Shown piece after piece: positions 35,067 through 43,922 of a stretch of DNA of 64,000 nucleotides. Source of the stretch: Paenibacillus monticola (lineage in GTDB: Bacteria > Bacillota > Bacilli > Paenibacillales > Paenibacillaceae); the NCBI RefSeq assembly GCF_009664975.1, contig NZ_WJXB01000004.1:62001-126000 (forward strand), in the 5' to 3' direction. The notes under the pieces are model-generated. The model was not told where the DNA came from, did not search any database, and saw nothing but the letters and a program-made list of their open reading frames with translations. The first letter of the stretch is position 1. Every line of letters starts with the position of its first letter. The position numbers and the translations under genes were made by a program.

Positions 35067-35170
35067 ATGATCTTAGTATTATATTCTCATGACTTCAACC
35101 AGCAGATATAGGCGAAAAGTACCTTAAACAACAGATTTTGAAATTTGATGTCTTAGAAAGGGACTTAATT

Positions 35171-35734
35171 ATGTTAAATCAGGATGACCCCAGAGTTCAA
35201 CGCACACAAAAGTTAATAAGAGAAACGTTCAGAGAGCTGTTGCAGAATAAAGAGTTTGAAGAAATCACCATTAAAGATATCGCACAAAAGGCATCCATTA
35301 ACCGAGCCACCTTCTATAATCATTATGCAGATAAATATGCTTTGCTGGAAGAAATTACCTTTATGGCATTTGATAACATGATTCCTGAACAAATTGCTCA
35401 GGCTCAAGGATTTACAGAGGATGTTTGCCGCCAGTTTATTGAATTGACTTATAGCTACATTATTTCGTTTTACCGGACATGCAGGTTTAGTACCAAGTCA
35501 GTTGCTGCACAAGTTGATGGTCAAATGAAGCGGAATTTACATCGGAGCATAGAATCTCTTCTGAGAAAAGGCGGGGATTCTGTCCATGTAACTATCAATG
35601 CGGCCATGATAAGTGCCGCCATTTACAATGCTGCCTACTACTGGTATGAGACAAACAAGGATGATAATGTTGAACAGCTCACAGATGCGGTTATTCTGTT
35701 CCTAAATAACGGCTTGCAAATGAAAAATTCCTGA
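35171..35734 (+). CDS. TetR/AcrR family transcriptional regulator
   Basis: About 187 residues from the ATG at 35171 (AAAGGGA 8 bp upstream). HTH core: ITIKDIAQKASINRATFYNHY, then a TetR_C_8-like ligand domain. It probably controls the divergent MDR-DsbA operon through the repeats at 35027-35066. It closely resembles the first TetR of the window in the HTH. The in-frame start at 35138 lacks a good site. The hairpin-like sequence 13 bp after its stop may serve as terminator. Confidence 0.9.
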   Translation: MLNQDDPRVQRTQKLIRETFRELLQNKEFEEITIKDIAQKASINRATFYNHYADKYALLEEITFMAFDNMIPEQIAQAQGFTEDVCRQFIELTYSYIISFYRTCRFSTKSVAAQVDGQMKRNLHRSIESLLRKGGDSVHVTINAAMISAAIYNAAYYWYETNKDDNVEQLTDAVILFLNNGLQMKNS

Positions 35735-35746
35735 TCATGGCCGAGG

Positions 35747-35782
35747 TGCAGCAGCGACTTCCCGTCACCGGAGAGTTACTTC
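35747..35782. repeat. Inverted copy of the 33195 hairpin
   Basis: The reverse complement of this stretch matches the 33195-33226 terminator closely (CTCTCCGGTRACGGG core plus GTCGCTGCT). The two lie in inverted orientation around the DsbA-MDR-TetR block. In the remaining gap to 36012 I see only a further T-rich/AT segment. Confidence 0.5.
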
Positions 35783-36012
35783 TATAAATCCATTCATGTG
35801 TCCGGGGATTTCTTCTTCAATTAGGTACTGGATATGATACATACGTGGGCTTATTCTCGCAAGCTGATCATAGTGACGGTAATAGTAGAAGTTATTTCTT
35901 TGGTGCTGTAATCACGCTCAAACGAGAAAAAAGCGAGACCTCGATTTATCATTAGGTCTCGCTTACATTCTACACATAGTAAAAATTCAAGGCTGGTTAA
36001 GGAGAAGTACAC

Positions 36013-37905
36013 CTAGTTTTTGAAGCTGGCCCTTAAATTGCGCTCGTAGTTGTCAAAGAATTCTATAAACATCTTGCGTGGCATTTCAGTCATCCCAGTT
36101 TCCTCTCCAAGTACCATTACCTGATCCGTTGCAGCATCAAACGGCGTCCATGGAGGTAACATATTGCTGTTGGGATCGCCGTTTTTGGCGAAATTAACCC
36201 AATATGAAGACATTCGATCGGCCACGTCCCTGTCTACAGAGGTGTAAGGCAAGTTCACTTTGTCCAAATTATTGTAGGCATAAACAATTTCTCCGAAGTG
36301 GTAGGCTCCCAATTGAGTAAATCGAGAGGGTCCAGGCTGCCCTTTATCAAAATAATAGTAGTAGACCCTTGAGTTACCTGTTTGGTTTTGGAGTTGTGCC
36401 CAAGTGTGCATTTGCCAAGTAAAGAGCTTGTCTGTTGAAAGATCCAATTGGGCTTGTTTTGCTTCGCTATCGTTACTGGCAGGATACAACTGGAGTACTT
36501 CATCCGCCTTGTCTCCGAAACGCTCTCGCACGGACGCCTGGAATTTATCTGCGCCTTCTATGGCATATAGAGGCCACGGCAACGTTAAGAGGGATCCTTC
36601 ATCCGCATTGCTTCCGACTAAGGTAGGCACATCATTTTGTTGACCGGCTTCAAAGATGTTATATACGGTATCTGGTAACACATAGCCATCTATAACCGGA
36701 GCGATTGTCTCTGCTGAGGAAGCGTCAAGCAACTCTTCTGCGGGCATTTGACGCATTTCTTTAATAGAAGCCTTGTTGAGTGATGCTTGAAATTCAACCC
36801 CTTGCTGCTCGGCCTGTGCTAGTGTTTGTGAGGAAATCCCCCCGGATTTTTCGCCCTCTGCGTCAAATGCAGCTCCGCTTTCGGCAATTGCTTTATTGAA
36901 TAATCCCTTAGCCAGGGGAGATGCAGTAAGAATGTTAACCGAACCTGCCCCCGCCGATTCACCTGCAATCGTCACATTGTCCGGGTCGCCGCCGAATGAT
37001 TCGATGTTATTCTTAACCCACTTCAATGCGGCGATTTGATCAAGAATTCCGTAGTTTCCTGACGCGCCGTAATCGGATTCCTCTGTTAGCTCTGGATTAG
37101 CCATGAAACCGAAAATGCCGAGTCGGTAATTAATAGTTACGAACAAAACGCCTTTTTGCGCCATATTTTCTCCATTGTACAAATCCATAGATCCTGATCC
37201 GTTTTTATAAGCCCCTCCATGGATAAACACCATGACCGGTTGTTTCTCTTGATTTGATTTAGCATTGGACCATACGTTCAAATACAGACTGTCCTCACTC
37301 ATTTTTTCATTATTTTCAATTCCAAAATTATCAAGAAATTCACTTGTGCCAAGGCGTAAGCTAATGTAGCTTTTCAGAAAATTCGGTGTCCTACTTTGCA
37401 TCTCCGCGTCGGAGAAACGCTCCAACTGGAGTACGCCATCCCACGGCTGGACCGGCTGTGGTGCTTTCCACCTTAAGTCACCAATTGGCGGGGCGGCGTA
37501 AGGAATTCCAGCGAACACTCGAACGGATTTGTCTTTGTTATATATTCCTGCAACCAAACCGTCTTGCGTTTCGATGGCTTCGGTGGATACGGATTCTCCT
37601 GAGCCTGTCCATACCGGCTTGTTTTCAATAACAGGTCCAGTCCATATAACCGTCAGGAATAAAAGAGTAATTATTAGCACCCAGCTGGCGATTCCGGGCA
37701 AAATCCTGATACGCAGGAGAGTTTTTCTCAAAGCAACTGTTACGACTATAATCATCACTAACAATACCCAGCCCAGCGGTCTGTTATCCCGAATTAATTG
37801 TGCCAGAATCGTGATTACTGTTAGGATAGTAAGTGGAATCCAGAATTGAATAATTGAGCGTTTCTTCCCATTGGGCTTGATTAAATTGTTGTGAACTTTA
37901 CTCAA
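36013..37905 (-). CDS. Membrane-anchored type B carboxylesterase/lipase family protein
   Basis: About 630 residues. Three hydrophobic segments in the first 110 residues (WIPLTILTVITILAQ, WVLLVMIIVVTVAL, WVLIITLLFLTVIW) precede a full alpha/beta hydrolase. The hydrolase has oxyanion HGGAYKNGS, nucleophile GESAGAGS and the later acid/His pair (EGSLL and YHFGE regions). Most type B esterases lack such a membrane part. The ATG at 37920 has no ribosome site and its GGAGGT is best placed for the TTG at 37905, which I choose. Divergent from a TetR gene. Confidence 0.85.
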   Translation of the reverse strand: MSKVHNNLIKPNGKKRSIIQFWIPLTILTVITILAQLIRDNRPLGWVLLVMIIVVTVALRKTLLRIRILPGIASWVLIITLLFLTVIWTGPVIENKPVWTGSGESVSTEAIETQDGLVAGIYNKDKSVRVFAGIPYAAPPIGDLRWKAPQPVQPWDGVLQLERFSDAEMQSRTPNFLKSYISLRLGTSEFLDNFGIENNEKMSEDSLYLNVWSNAKSNQEKQPVMVFIHGGAYKNGSGSMDLYNGENMAQKGVLFVTINYRLGIFGFMANPELTEESDYGASGNYGILDQIAALKWVKNNIESFGGDPDNVTIAGESAGAGSVNILTASPLAKGLFNKAIAESGAAFDAEGEKSGGISSQTLAQAEQQGVEFQASLNKASIKEMRQMPAEELLDASSAETIAPVIDGYVLPDTVYNIFEAGQQNDVPTLVGSNADEGSLLTLPWPLYAIEGADKFQASVRERFGDKADEVLQLYPASNDSEAKQAQLDLSTDKLFTWQMHTWAQLQNQTGNSRVYYYYFDKGQPGPSRFTQLGAYHFGEIVYAYNNLDKVNLPYTSVDRDVADRMSSYWVNFAKNGDPNSNMLPPWTPFDAATDQVMVLGEETGMTEMPRKMFIEFFDNYERNLRASFKN

Positions 37906-38021
37906 GTTGTTTACCTCCATACAAGATGTGATATGATACAGTTGTTTCTTATTTGCGTAGTATACAATTGCCTAAATAGAGTGTCAATTAATTGCAGAGA
38001 TGTGAAACAGGAGGCGTTTTT

Positions 38022-38630
38022 TTGTACCATATAAGTAAAGATAAAAGATCGATCCAATCCAGTGAATGGATTTTTGAATCTTTGCAGGCGTTGTCCATGG
38101 AAATGGCTTATGAGGAGATAAGCATTACAGATATTGTTAATCGCGCAGGTATTGGAAGATCGACTTTTTATCGAAATTTTGACCATAAAGATGACGTATT
38201 AAGATTCAAATGCAACCAAGTATGCGTACAATTGAAGGATTATCTTATAAATTATCAAACTCGGCATGGCGTAGCTCCCGGTCCGGCCTCAACCAAGCCG
38301 TTTCTTGAATTCTGGTCCGGGAACTCCTACCTTATTGAAACGATAACTAGAATTAATAGGATTGATATTTTAAACAATTCTTATATTGAAGTACTGCAGC
38401 AATATTACTACAACCATGCTTATCTTATTGAGGGTATACCCGCAGAGTATGTAGAATATGTGATAGCTGCGAATGTTGGTTCGACCATCGGTGTGTTGGT
38501 CCAGTGGATTAAGAATAAAAAGCATGAATCCCCTGAAGATTTGTCTAAATTTCTCCTTCAGCACTACATATCCAGTTCAAATAGACCAGGGTCTGTCTTC
38601 AAACCTAGCGAACCTCTTATACCACGGTGA
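38022..38630 (+). CDS. TetR/AcrR family transcriptional regulator
   Basis: About 202 residues. HTH core: ISITDIVNRAGIGRSTFYRNF. The frame opens at 37992, but the TTG at 38022 has AGGAGG 7 bp upstream and is the better start. It is divergent from the membrane-anchored esterase with only about 115 bp between, so local control is likely. The C-terminal half has the TetR_C_8-like hydrophobic pattern ending in IGVLVQWIKNKKHESPEDLS. Confidence 0.88.
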   Translation: MYHISKDKRSIQSSEWIFESLQALSMEMAYEEISITDIVNRAGIGRSTFYRNFDHKDDVLRFKCNQVCVQLKDYLINYQTRHGVAPGPASTKPFLEFWSGNSYLIETITRINRIDILNNSYIEVLQQYYYNHAYLIEGIPAEYVEYVIAANVGSTIGVLVQWIKNKKHESPEDLSKFLLQHYISSSNRPGSVFKPSEPLIPR

Positions 38631-38700
38631 TAATTCCGCCGCAACATTGGGTATTGCTCTTTTGATTGTCTTGTGACCATAACCAGGAGGGAATCTTAAA

Positions 38701-39112
38701 ATGCCAAATAAAAACTGGGCGCTTCTCAATTCCTTGCAACTTGGACGATATGCTGAGTATTTTGCTAAGATGGATTTTGCCTCTTATGGACTTGAGGTGT
38801 TCTCATCGGAGGTTGATGATCGGGGAATCGACTTTGTTGTGAAGAATAAAGCGGGAATCTTTTCGGAAATTCAAGTCAAATCACTGAGGGGAACGGGGTA
38901 TGTATTTGCTCATCTTTAGAAACGATATGATGCCGGACTTCTTTTTAATTCCTGCGAAGACATGGGCAAATCCAGATGCGGTTTTTGTTGATCGAGATTA
39001 TAGCAAACCGGGTCAGACAAGCAAGCCTGAGTATGGCATCAATATATCTGTCAAAAACTACAGTATTCTTCAAGCTTTTAATTTTGAAAGTTCTATTCAA
39101 AGCTTTTTATAG
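38701..39112 (+). pseudogene. DUF4365/PD-(D/E)xK-like nuclease-fold gene, frameshifted
   Basis: The first frame (38701-38919) has GRYAEYFAKMDF, DDRGIDFVV and EIQVKSLRGTGYVF, i.e. the Asp and E-x-Q-x-K of restriction-endonuclease-like folds in the DUF4365 family. It stops at 38917. A second frame in +1 (about 38906-39112) continues with LLIFRNDMMPDFFLIPAKTW, the expected later part of the same fold. A frameshift, possibly with a small deletion, has split one gene of about 135 residues. AGGAGGGAA upstream of the ATG suggests it was recently intact. Confidence 0.6.
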
Positions 39113-39377
39113 TTGCCCCCATCATTTAGCGCTTGCCGCCAAACTCCCGCGTACATTCCCGTATGAGAGAGAGTAGCCTGACATTGTACGGGCAACTGCA
39201 GACAAGTCAGACACCATTAACTCTATGTGTGGTTTTTTGGGGAATTAGTTTTTTCTTGGTTGCCGAAATCGGGAAAATAATAATTTAACATTGTACGTTA
39301 AAGTGAGCTGCTTCGAGTTCAGTCAGGGGAATTGCCGCACCCGGAGTATGGAAATCATTCAGAATTCATACTCGCAT

Positions 39378-39410
39378 CAGGGTGTCTGATCTTCTACATC
39401 AGGCACCCTG
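39378..39410. terminator. Hairpin near the merR end
   Basis: Arms of 13 bp (39378-39390 and 39398-39410, one mismatch pair as G:T) lie 28 bp after the merR stop. There is no clear T-run on either strand. The rest of the 39113-39437 gap shows nothing recognisable. Confidence 0.45.
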
Positions 39411-39437
39411 CAGTGTTCACATAGGATTACGCCTCTA

Positions 39438-39851
39438 TTATCTAGTATTTACTCTGTCTTCTTTCGTAAGTTCTTGGTATAGGGTAAGTTTCTCTTCGGC
39501 GAGAGAAATCATGTAATCAATTTCTTGTCGCCTGGATTCCAGTCCCATCAGATGCTTCTCAAGGATTGCAATCCGTTTTTTTAAGGTGGGATTATAATTA
39601 GAAGGATACTCACCTTGTTGAATTTTATCCATCACACAGCCCTCACGAGTAAATTCCGTAATCTCCTCAAGCGATAAGCCTAATTTTTTCAGTTTATTTA
39701 GACATTGAATGTAGGAAACCTCGCTTTCTTTGTAGACACGTGCCCCTCCATTACTACGCTTGGGTTCATGTAGTACCCCGATTTTTTCATAATAACGAAT
39801 CGTATAAGGAGTTAATCCCGTTTTTTCTGACACTTGACTTATCGTAAGCAT
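39438..39851 (-). CDS. MerR family transcriptional regulator
   Basis: 137 residues. The HTH with wing is classical: ISQVSEKTGLTPYTIRYYEKIGVL then KRSNGGARVYKES. A dimerisation coiled coil follows (LKKRIAILEKHLMGLESRRQEI). The two cysteines (CL and CVMD) are not in a metal-loop arrangement like MerR or CueR, so a small-molecule sensor is likely. It is divergent from the MBL-fold gene, and both promoters have 19-bp spacers, as for MerR-activated promoters. Confidence 0.92.
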   Translation of the reverse strand: MLTISQVSEKTGLTPYTIRYYEKIGVLHEPKRSNGGARVYKESEVSYIQCLNKLKKLGLSLEEITEFTREGCVMDKIQQGEYPSNYNPTLKKRIAILEKHLMGLESRRQEIDYMISLAEEKLTLYQELTKEDRVNTR

Positions 39852-39892
39852 CCGATTTCTGTCCCTCCTTTTTAATGCTGGTATTGAAAAAT

Positions 39893-40003
39893 ATTATACA
39901 GCTTTCAGTTAACTTAAAGCCAATGTTTACAATTGCCCCTAACTTCACCCTGAAAATTCACTTGACTTCCAGTTGACTCTAACTTGTAAGTTAACTTTAC
40001 TAA
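39893..40003. promoter_or_regulatory. Divergent MerR-type promoters with 19-bp spacers
   Basis: For merR (minus): TATAAT at 39893-39898 and TTGGCT at 39918-39923, separated by 19 bp, with the near-palindrome GCTTTCAGTTAACTTAAAGC (39901-39920, one mismatched pair) across the spacer. For the MBL gene (plus): TTGACT 39973-39978 and TACTAA 39998-40003, also 19 bp apart, with dyad TAACTT-GT-AAGTTA (39980-39993) in the spacer. Such long spacers with a central dyad are the hallmark of MerR control. Confidence 0.75.
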
Positions 40004-40039
40004 TTGAAATTCAGGAACAAACACTAAAGGGGTGTAACA

Positions 40040-40984
40040 ATGAACAACGAATATTTCACGATTCAACAAGCATCGGAAGGTATCTGGGGTGCTATTTCGG
40101 TTCCAGGCAGCGGTTCTCTGGGGAATGCAGCAATTATTGATCTTGGGGATTTAACCGTTGTAGTGGATACAACCAACCTGCCGCATTCTGGTGTTTTGTT
40201 ACGTCATACTGCTGAACAATTAACAAACAAACCGGTTAAATATGTAGTGAATACACATTTTCATGGAGATCATGTCAACGGCAATCAGGAATTTATGCAA
40301 AGCGAATTTATATCTACCGTTTGGACAAGAGATTTGCTTTCTGATATGGGTGAAGTGAATATTGATCTCATGCAGCAAAACATTCAAAAGTTAATAACTA
40401 GCCTAAATCATGTACGTTCAAAGCAAAGAGATCCCCACATGCTAACTGAAATCGACTATGATCTTTCCGTACAGCGAGCCCTTTATGATGCCATCCCTTC
40501 CCTTTGCAGGGTGATTCCCACGATAACTTTTGACGATAAACTCGTTATTCAAGGAACAAAGCGAACAATCGAAGTTTTATCTTACGGAGGCGGTCATTCT
40601 TTAAGTGATGCTGTTGTGTACGTTCCAGAAGAGCAAACTTTGATCGCTGGTGATTTAATATCGACTAAGACAATTCCGGTCATACCATACGGTAATCCAT
40701 ACGCTTGGATACGCATCCTTAAACGCATTCAAAAAGACCTCAAGGTCGATACTGTCGTTCCGGGACACGGAGATGTATCTAATTCAGATCGAATCACGGA
40801 TGTCATACGCTTTTTGGAGAAAACGATCACTTATGTTTCTGGAGCTGTAAAAAGCGGGAAATCAGAGTCTTACTGGCTGGAACAAGGGGTATTAAAAGGC
40901 TATGAGGATTGGCATCTGCCCCAGTATTTCAGATGGAACTTTCGCTGGCTCTTTAACAGTATGCTTGTTCAAAACAACAGATGA
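40040..40984 (+). CDS. MBL-fold metallo-hydrolase
   Basis: 314 residues. Metal ligands THFHGDHVNG near residue 72, GGGHSLSDAVVY, IAGDLIS and PGHGD complete the two-zinc metallo-beta-lactamase fold. It has no signal peptide and is larger than beta-lactamase; members hydrolyse esters, lactones or thioesters. AAAGGGGTGT lies 9 bp before the ATG. It is transcribed from a MerR-type promoter, so the MerR ligand may be the substrate or the stress that calls for it. Confidence 0.88.
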   Translation: MNNEYFTIQQASEGIWGAISVPGSGSLGNAAIIDLGDLTVVVDTTNLPHSGVLLRHTAEQLTNKPVKYVVNTHFHGDHVNGNQEFMQSEFISTVWTRDLLSDMGEVNIDLMQQNIQKLITSLNHVRSKQRDPHMLTEIDYDLSVQRALYDAIPSLCRVIPTITFDDKLVIQGTKRTIEVLSYGGGHSLSDAVVYVPEEQTLIAGDLISTKTIPVIPYGNPYAWIRILKRIQKDLKVDTVVPGHGDVSNSDRITDVIRFLEKTITYVSGAVKSGKSESYWLEQGVLKGYEDWHLPQYFRWNFRWLFNSMLVQNNR

Positions 40985-41111
40985 GACAACAAGCAACACT
41001 GTTTGCAAAATAAATATAGAAAAGAGGATAAGTATGAAGTATACCTTATAAAGTTACGCGAAGAAGGCACCCATCGTGTGCCTTTCGATTTCGCTCAATA
41101 GATGATACGGT

Positions 41112-41129
41112 GAACCGTATCATAAGTAG
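41112..41129 (+). repeat. att site 5
   Basis: GAACCGTATCATAAGTAG, with a 9-bp inverted repeat ATGATACGG/CCGTATCAT (41102-41110 and 41115-41123). A 63-bp segment around it (41080-41142) matches 44935-44997 at about 57 positions. Confidence 0.75.
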
Positions 41130-41148
41130 GGGCAAGTTTTTTGAAGAA

Positions 41149-41246
41149 AAGCTCGCAGGAACCTGTATTTACAGCATACCGACCGTAGGAGCAGGGTAGG
41201 TCAAACTCTGGTTGGAATGTTACGTAGATATTTTTCCTGCGAGCTT
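41149..41246. repeat. Long-range inverted repeat next to att site 5
   Basis: AAGCTCGCAGGAA (41149-41161) and its exact reverse complement (41234-41246) are 72 bp apart. The segment contains no ORF of note. It begins 20 bp after the att core. It could be a structured RNA or part of a site's arm. The gap from here to 41472 shows nothing else. Confidence 0.45.
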
Positions 41247-41472
41247 GTTTATGCTACAGAATAATGATTTACCTTGAAGAAGGGACTTTTACCAGTCCTC
41301 GATGGGTCTTTGGTATGGTAGAAACAAGCGCTGACTGAGACTATGTGACGATTTTTTTCCTATATGCGGTTAGATTGTTGTCATGGCGAGGGCGGTGGGG
41401 TAATAGGAATGACTAGAACTTTTAAACTTGGCTGAATTTGGAGTGGGAGCTAAGGAAACGGAGGGACACATC

Positions 41473-41853
41473 ATGGCGGCACAGACAATATCAGGCATCA
41501 GCCCGGTACAGGCCATTGCAGCTTACGGTGGCACACAAAGCGAGGTCAGTTCCTTGGAGAAGCAGCGGAATTTGTTGCAGATGGAACTGGACAAGGTGAA
41601 TGCAGCGCAGGGCGGAGAGAGGCAGACTCCTTATCGCCGGGAGCAGCTGCAGCTGAGAATTCGATTGCTGGAGGCCCAACAGATGCAGAAAAGTGGGAGT
41701 AGCACCTCAGTCAATTTTGTACTGGCTCCTCCGCTTCAAGACCTTCCCCCACTCTTGCGGACTGAAGGAAAGGGAGGCCTCAAGGGCATCGGTCTGACTG
41801 ATCCCCGGACGGCAACGGTAAACTCAGAGGGCCATTTCAACGCGTTAATTTAG
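41473..41853 (+). CDS. Small coiled-coil protein, unknown function
   Basis: 126 residues from the ATG at 41473, which has CGGAGGG 9-10 bp upstream. Residues about 22-70 form a heptad-type coiled coil (SSLEKQRNLLQMELDKVNAA then REQLQLRIRLLEAQQMQ); the rest is Pro/Gly-rich and probably unordered. No signal peptide or membrane segment. It resembles FlxA-like short coiled-coil proteins only in layout. It is alone in its 0.9-kb cassette with a terminator directly behind it. Confidence 0.7.
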   Translation: MAAQTISGISPVQAIAAYGGTQSEVSSLEKQRNLLQMELDKVNAAQGGERQTPYRREQLQLRIRLLEAQQMQKSGSSTSVNFVLAPPLQDLPPLLRTEGKGGLKGIGLTDPRTATVNSEGHFNALI

Positions 41854-41861
41854 ACAAGAAA

Positions 41862-41915
41862 AAGAAGGTGCGAAAAGCGTCCGGTGATGAATCGGCTTCT
41901 CGCATCTTCTTTTTT
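41862..41915 (+). terminator. Terminator of the coiled-coil gene
   Basis: A 17-bp stem (41862-41878 with 41895-41911, two wobble pairs) is followed by T-rich sequence. Confidence 0.75.
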
Positions 41916-42054
41916 AAAGAGGCAGCAGTGTATCGTGTATACTGAGGCCGCAGAACTACAAGGTTGGCTGATCCGTTAATATAGTTAATATAGATATATG
42001 TCTTTGTCTTCGCTATAACTTAAATGCAAAACTTGCTGCTTCAGACAGCGCGGT

Positions 42055-42072
42055 GAACCGTATCATAAACAG
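42055..42072 (+). repeat. att site 6
   Basis: GAACCGTATCATAAACAG. Its left flank (42028-42054, AACTTGCTGCT then CAGACAGCGCGG) matches that of site 7 at 44156, so sites 6 and 7 look like the ends of one cassette. Confidence 0.75.
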
Positions 42073-42170
42073 GGCGAACTTCTTAGCTTAATATCATTCC
42101 TGCACATAAACTGCAATACGTTATGGTGGATCACGCACCCATTATCAAAGAACTACCTTAAGTGGGTCTC

Positions 42171-42968
42171 TCAATGTTCTTTGGGGCGCGTGATGCGTTC
42201 CATTATCATAGCTACTCTGTGCCGGGGAAGAAAACGACCCATCTGAGCTGCCATGTGATTATTTCGCCCATCGACGATATAACTGCTACCTTTGTCGATT
42301 CCGCGAAATCCAGCTTGAACGACTTTCTCCGGAGTGGACAATGCGCTACCCGCCGCCATGTCCTTGCTACCGACAGCATCGAAAAAGCCTGTATCCGTCG
42401 CACCAGGGCACAGGGTAAGGACGCGCACACCGCGTCCACGGGTTTCGGCCCACAACGCTTCGGAGAAAGATAACACGAAAGCCTTGGTTGCACCATAAAC
42501 AGCCGAATAGGCGCAAGGGGCAAACGCGGCCATTGAAGCCACATTGACGACGACTCCATCCTTGCGTTCCAGCATGCCGGGCAGAAAATGATGCGTCAGG
42601 TCGACAAGAGCAGCGGTGTTCAGCATAATTTCCTCCTGCTCGCGCTCTGGATCGATCTCCTCAAAGCGGCCATGCGTGCCAATGCCTGCATTATTGATTA
42701 GAATATCTACCGTTAGGCCGAGCTGGGCGATGGATTCGGCTAGTTGGCGCGGGGCACCTGCTTTGGACAAATCGCAGGGCAGGGCATACGCCTGCACTCC
42801 ATGCTTACGTTGAATTTCGCCGGCCAATGCTTTCAGCTTCTTTTCTGAGCGTGCGGCTAATACCACATGGCAGCCTCGTGCAGCCAGCGCCCAAGCATAC
42901 ACTTCGCCAATTCCGGATGAAGCACCGGTGACCACTGCCAACTTGCCCTGATATGGATAGGTATTCAT
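42171..42968 (-). CDS. Short-chain dehydrogenase/reductase (SDR)
   Basis: About 265 residues of a classical SDR. TGASSGIG near residue 14 binds the dinucleotide, NNAG near residue 90, and the catalytic Ser and YxxxK are seen in VASMAAF then YGATK. It belongs to the DltE-like SDR group with a C-terminal RFLPRHRVAMIMERITRP. Start ATG 42968 with AGGGGG 7 bp upstream. It is 94 bp downstream of an XRE-type regulator on the same strand; together they fill the 2.1-kb cassette between sites 6 and 7. Confidence 0.9.
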   Translation of the reverse strand: MNTYPYQGKLAVVTGASSGIGEVYAWALAARGCHVVLAARSEKKLKALAGEIQRKHGVQAYALPCDLSKAGAPRQLAESIAQLGLTVDILINNAGIGTHGRFEEIDPEREQEEIMLNTAALVDLTHHFLPGMLERKDGVVVNVASMAAFAPCAYSAVYGATKAFVLSFSEALWAETRGRGVRVLTLCPGATDTGFFDAVGSKDMAAGSALSTPEKVVQAGFRGIDKGSSYIVDGRNNHMAAQMGRFLPRHRVAMIMERITRPKEH

Positions 42969-43061
42969 GACATAGCCCCCTCGTCTTGATATGGTTATCA
43001 TAATACCAACGATAGAAGGGGCTAACCACTGTGCCTTTATACTATTAACGGAACTAACAGG

Positions 43062-43922
43062 CTAAGATTGCGGCGGCCATTCGGCGTCTTGCTTCAGCAA
43101 GATTGCTAGTCGCTCTTCCGTTCCCGAACCTGGTGTAGGAACGAAGAAGCACCATTGCAATCCCGGATTATTGTCGATGGCAGCGCAATGGATCGTGAAC
43201 GCCAATTCCTGTCCGTCTGGAAGGAGATAATGAACCGGGGCAGAGCTTTTTTGCCGGATCTCATGCCACTCCCACAAACGTACGAAGTCTTCGCTGTTCC
43301 GTCTAAGACGCTCATATCGTTCCATGTACATGGGGTTGTTTTTGTTACTGTCGAAGCCTGCCCGGATTAACGCTGCCATGTAACGAGCAAATTCTTCCCA
43401 GTTTACAAGCCTCTTCGGGTACTCCGGATCCAGAAACAGCAGCGTCACCATGTTTCGTTCGCTTTCCGGCAATCGGCCGAAGTCCGCGACAACGAGCTCC
43501 GATCCTCGATTCCAGACGATCATATCGGCAAACTCATTGGCAATGAAAGAAGGATAACGCATTTGATCCACAAGGTTTTGCAAAAATCGGGTATCGGGTT
43601 TATCTGATCTCTGGGTCATGCTGAAGCTGATTGGATCGGGTGCGGCCAGGTCGAATAAGTGCTTCCGCTCGTCTGCATCCAGTTGCAGCGCTTCGCTGAT
43701 GTGGGACAAGATTTCTGGGGAAGGATTCCTCTCTCGGCCCTGCTCCAGCCAGGTATAGTAAGTTATGCTGACATTGGCCAGATAGGCGACTTCTTCCCTT
43801 CGAAGACCCGGAGTACGTCTTCGGCCAGGCAAGGGCTTGATTCCCGCATTTTCAGGCTGAAGCCGATGTCTGCGCGATTTGATGAATTCCCCCAAAGCGG
43901 ATGAAAAGTCATGGTTCTCCAT
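43062..43922 (-). CDS. XRE-type regulator with MmyB-like ligand domain
   Basis: About 286 residues. The N-terminal HTH_31-type domain starts LGEFIKSRRHRL and contains TPGLRREEVAYLANVSITYYTWLEQGR. The rest is the MmyB-like PAS-fold ligand domain (FANEFADMIVWNR-like and HYLLPDGQELAFTIHC). Such genes commonly sit next to SDR enzymes that they control. Start ATG 43922, with AGGAGG 11 bp upstream; the longer frame to 43982 has no such site. Confidence 0.92.
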   Translation of the reverse strand: MENHDFSSALGEFIKSRRHRLQPENAGIKPLPGRRRTPGLRREEVAYLANVSITYYTWLEQGRERNPSPEILSHISEALQLDADERKHLFDLAAPDPISFSMTQRSDKPDTRFLQNLVDQMRYPSFIANEFADMIVWNRGSELVVADFGRLPESERNMVTLLFLDPEYPKRLVNWEEFARYMAALIRAGFDSNKNNPMYMERYERLRRNSEDFVRLWEWHEIRQKSSAPVHYLLPDGQELAFTIHCAAIDNNPGLQWCFFVPTPGSGTEERLAILLKQDAEWPPQS

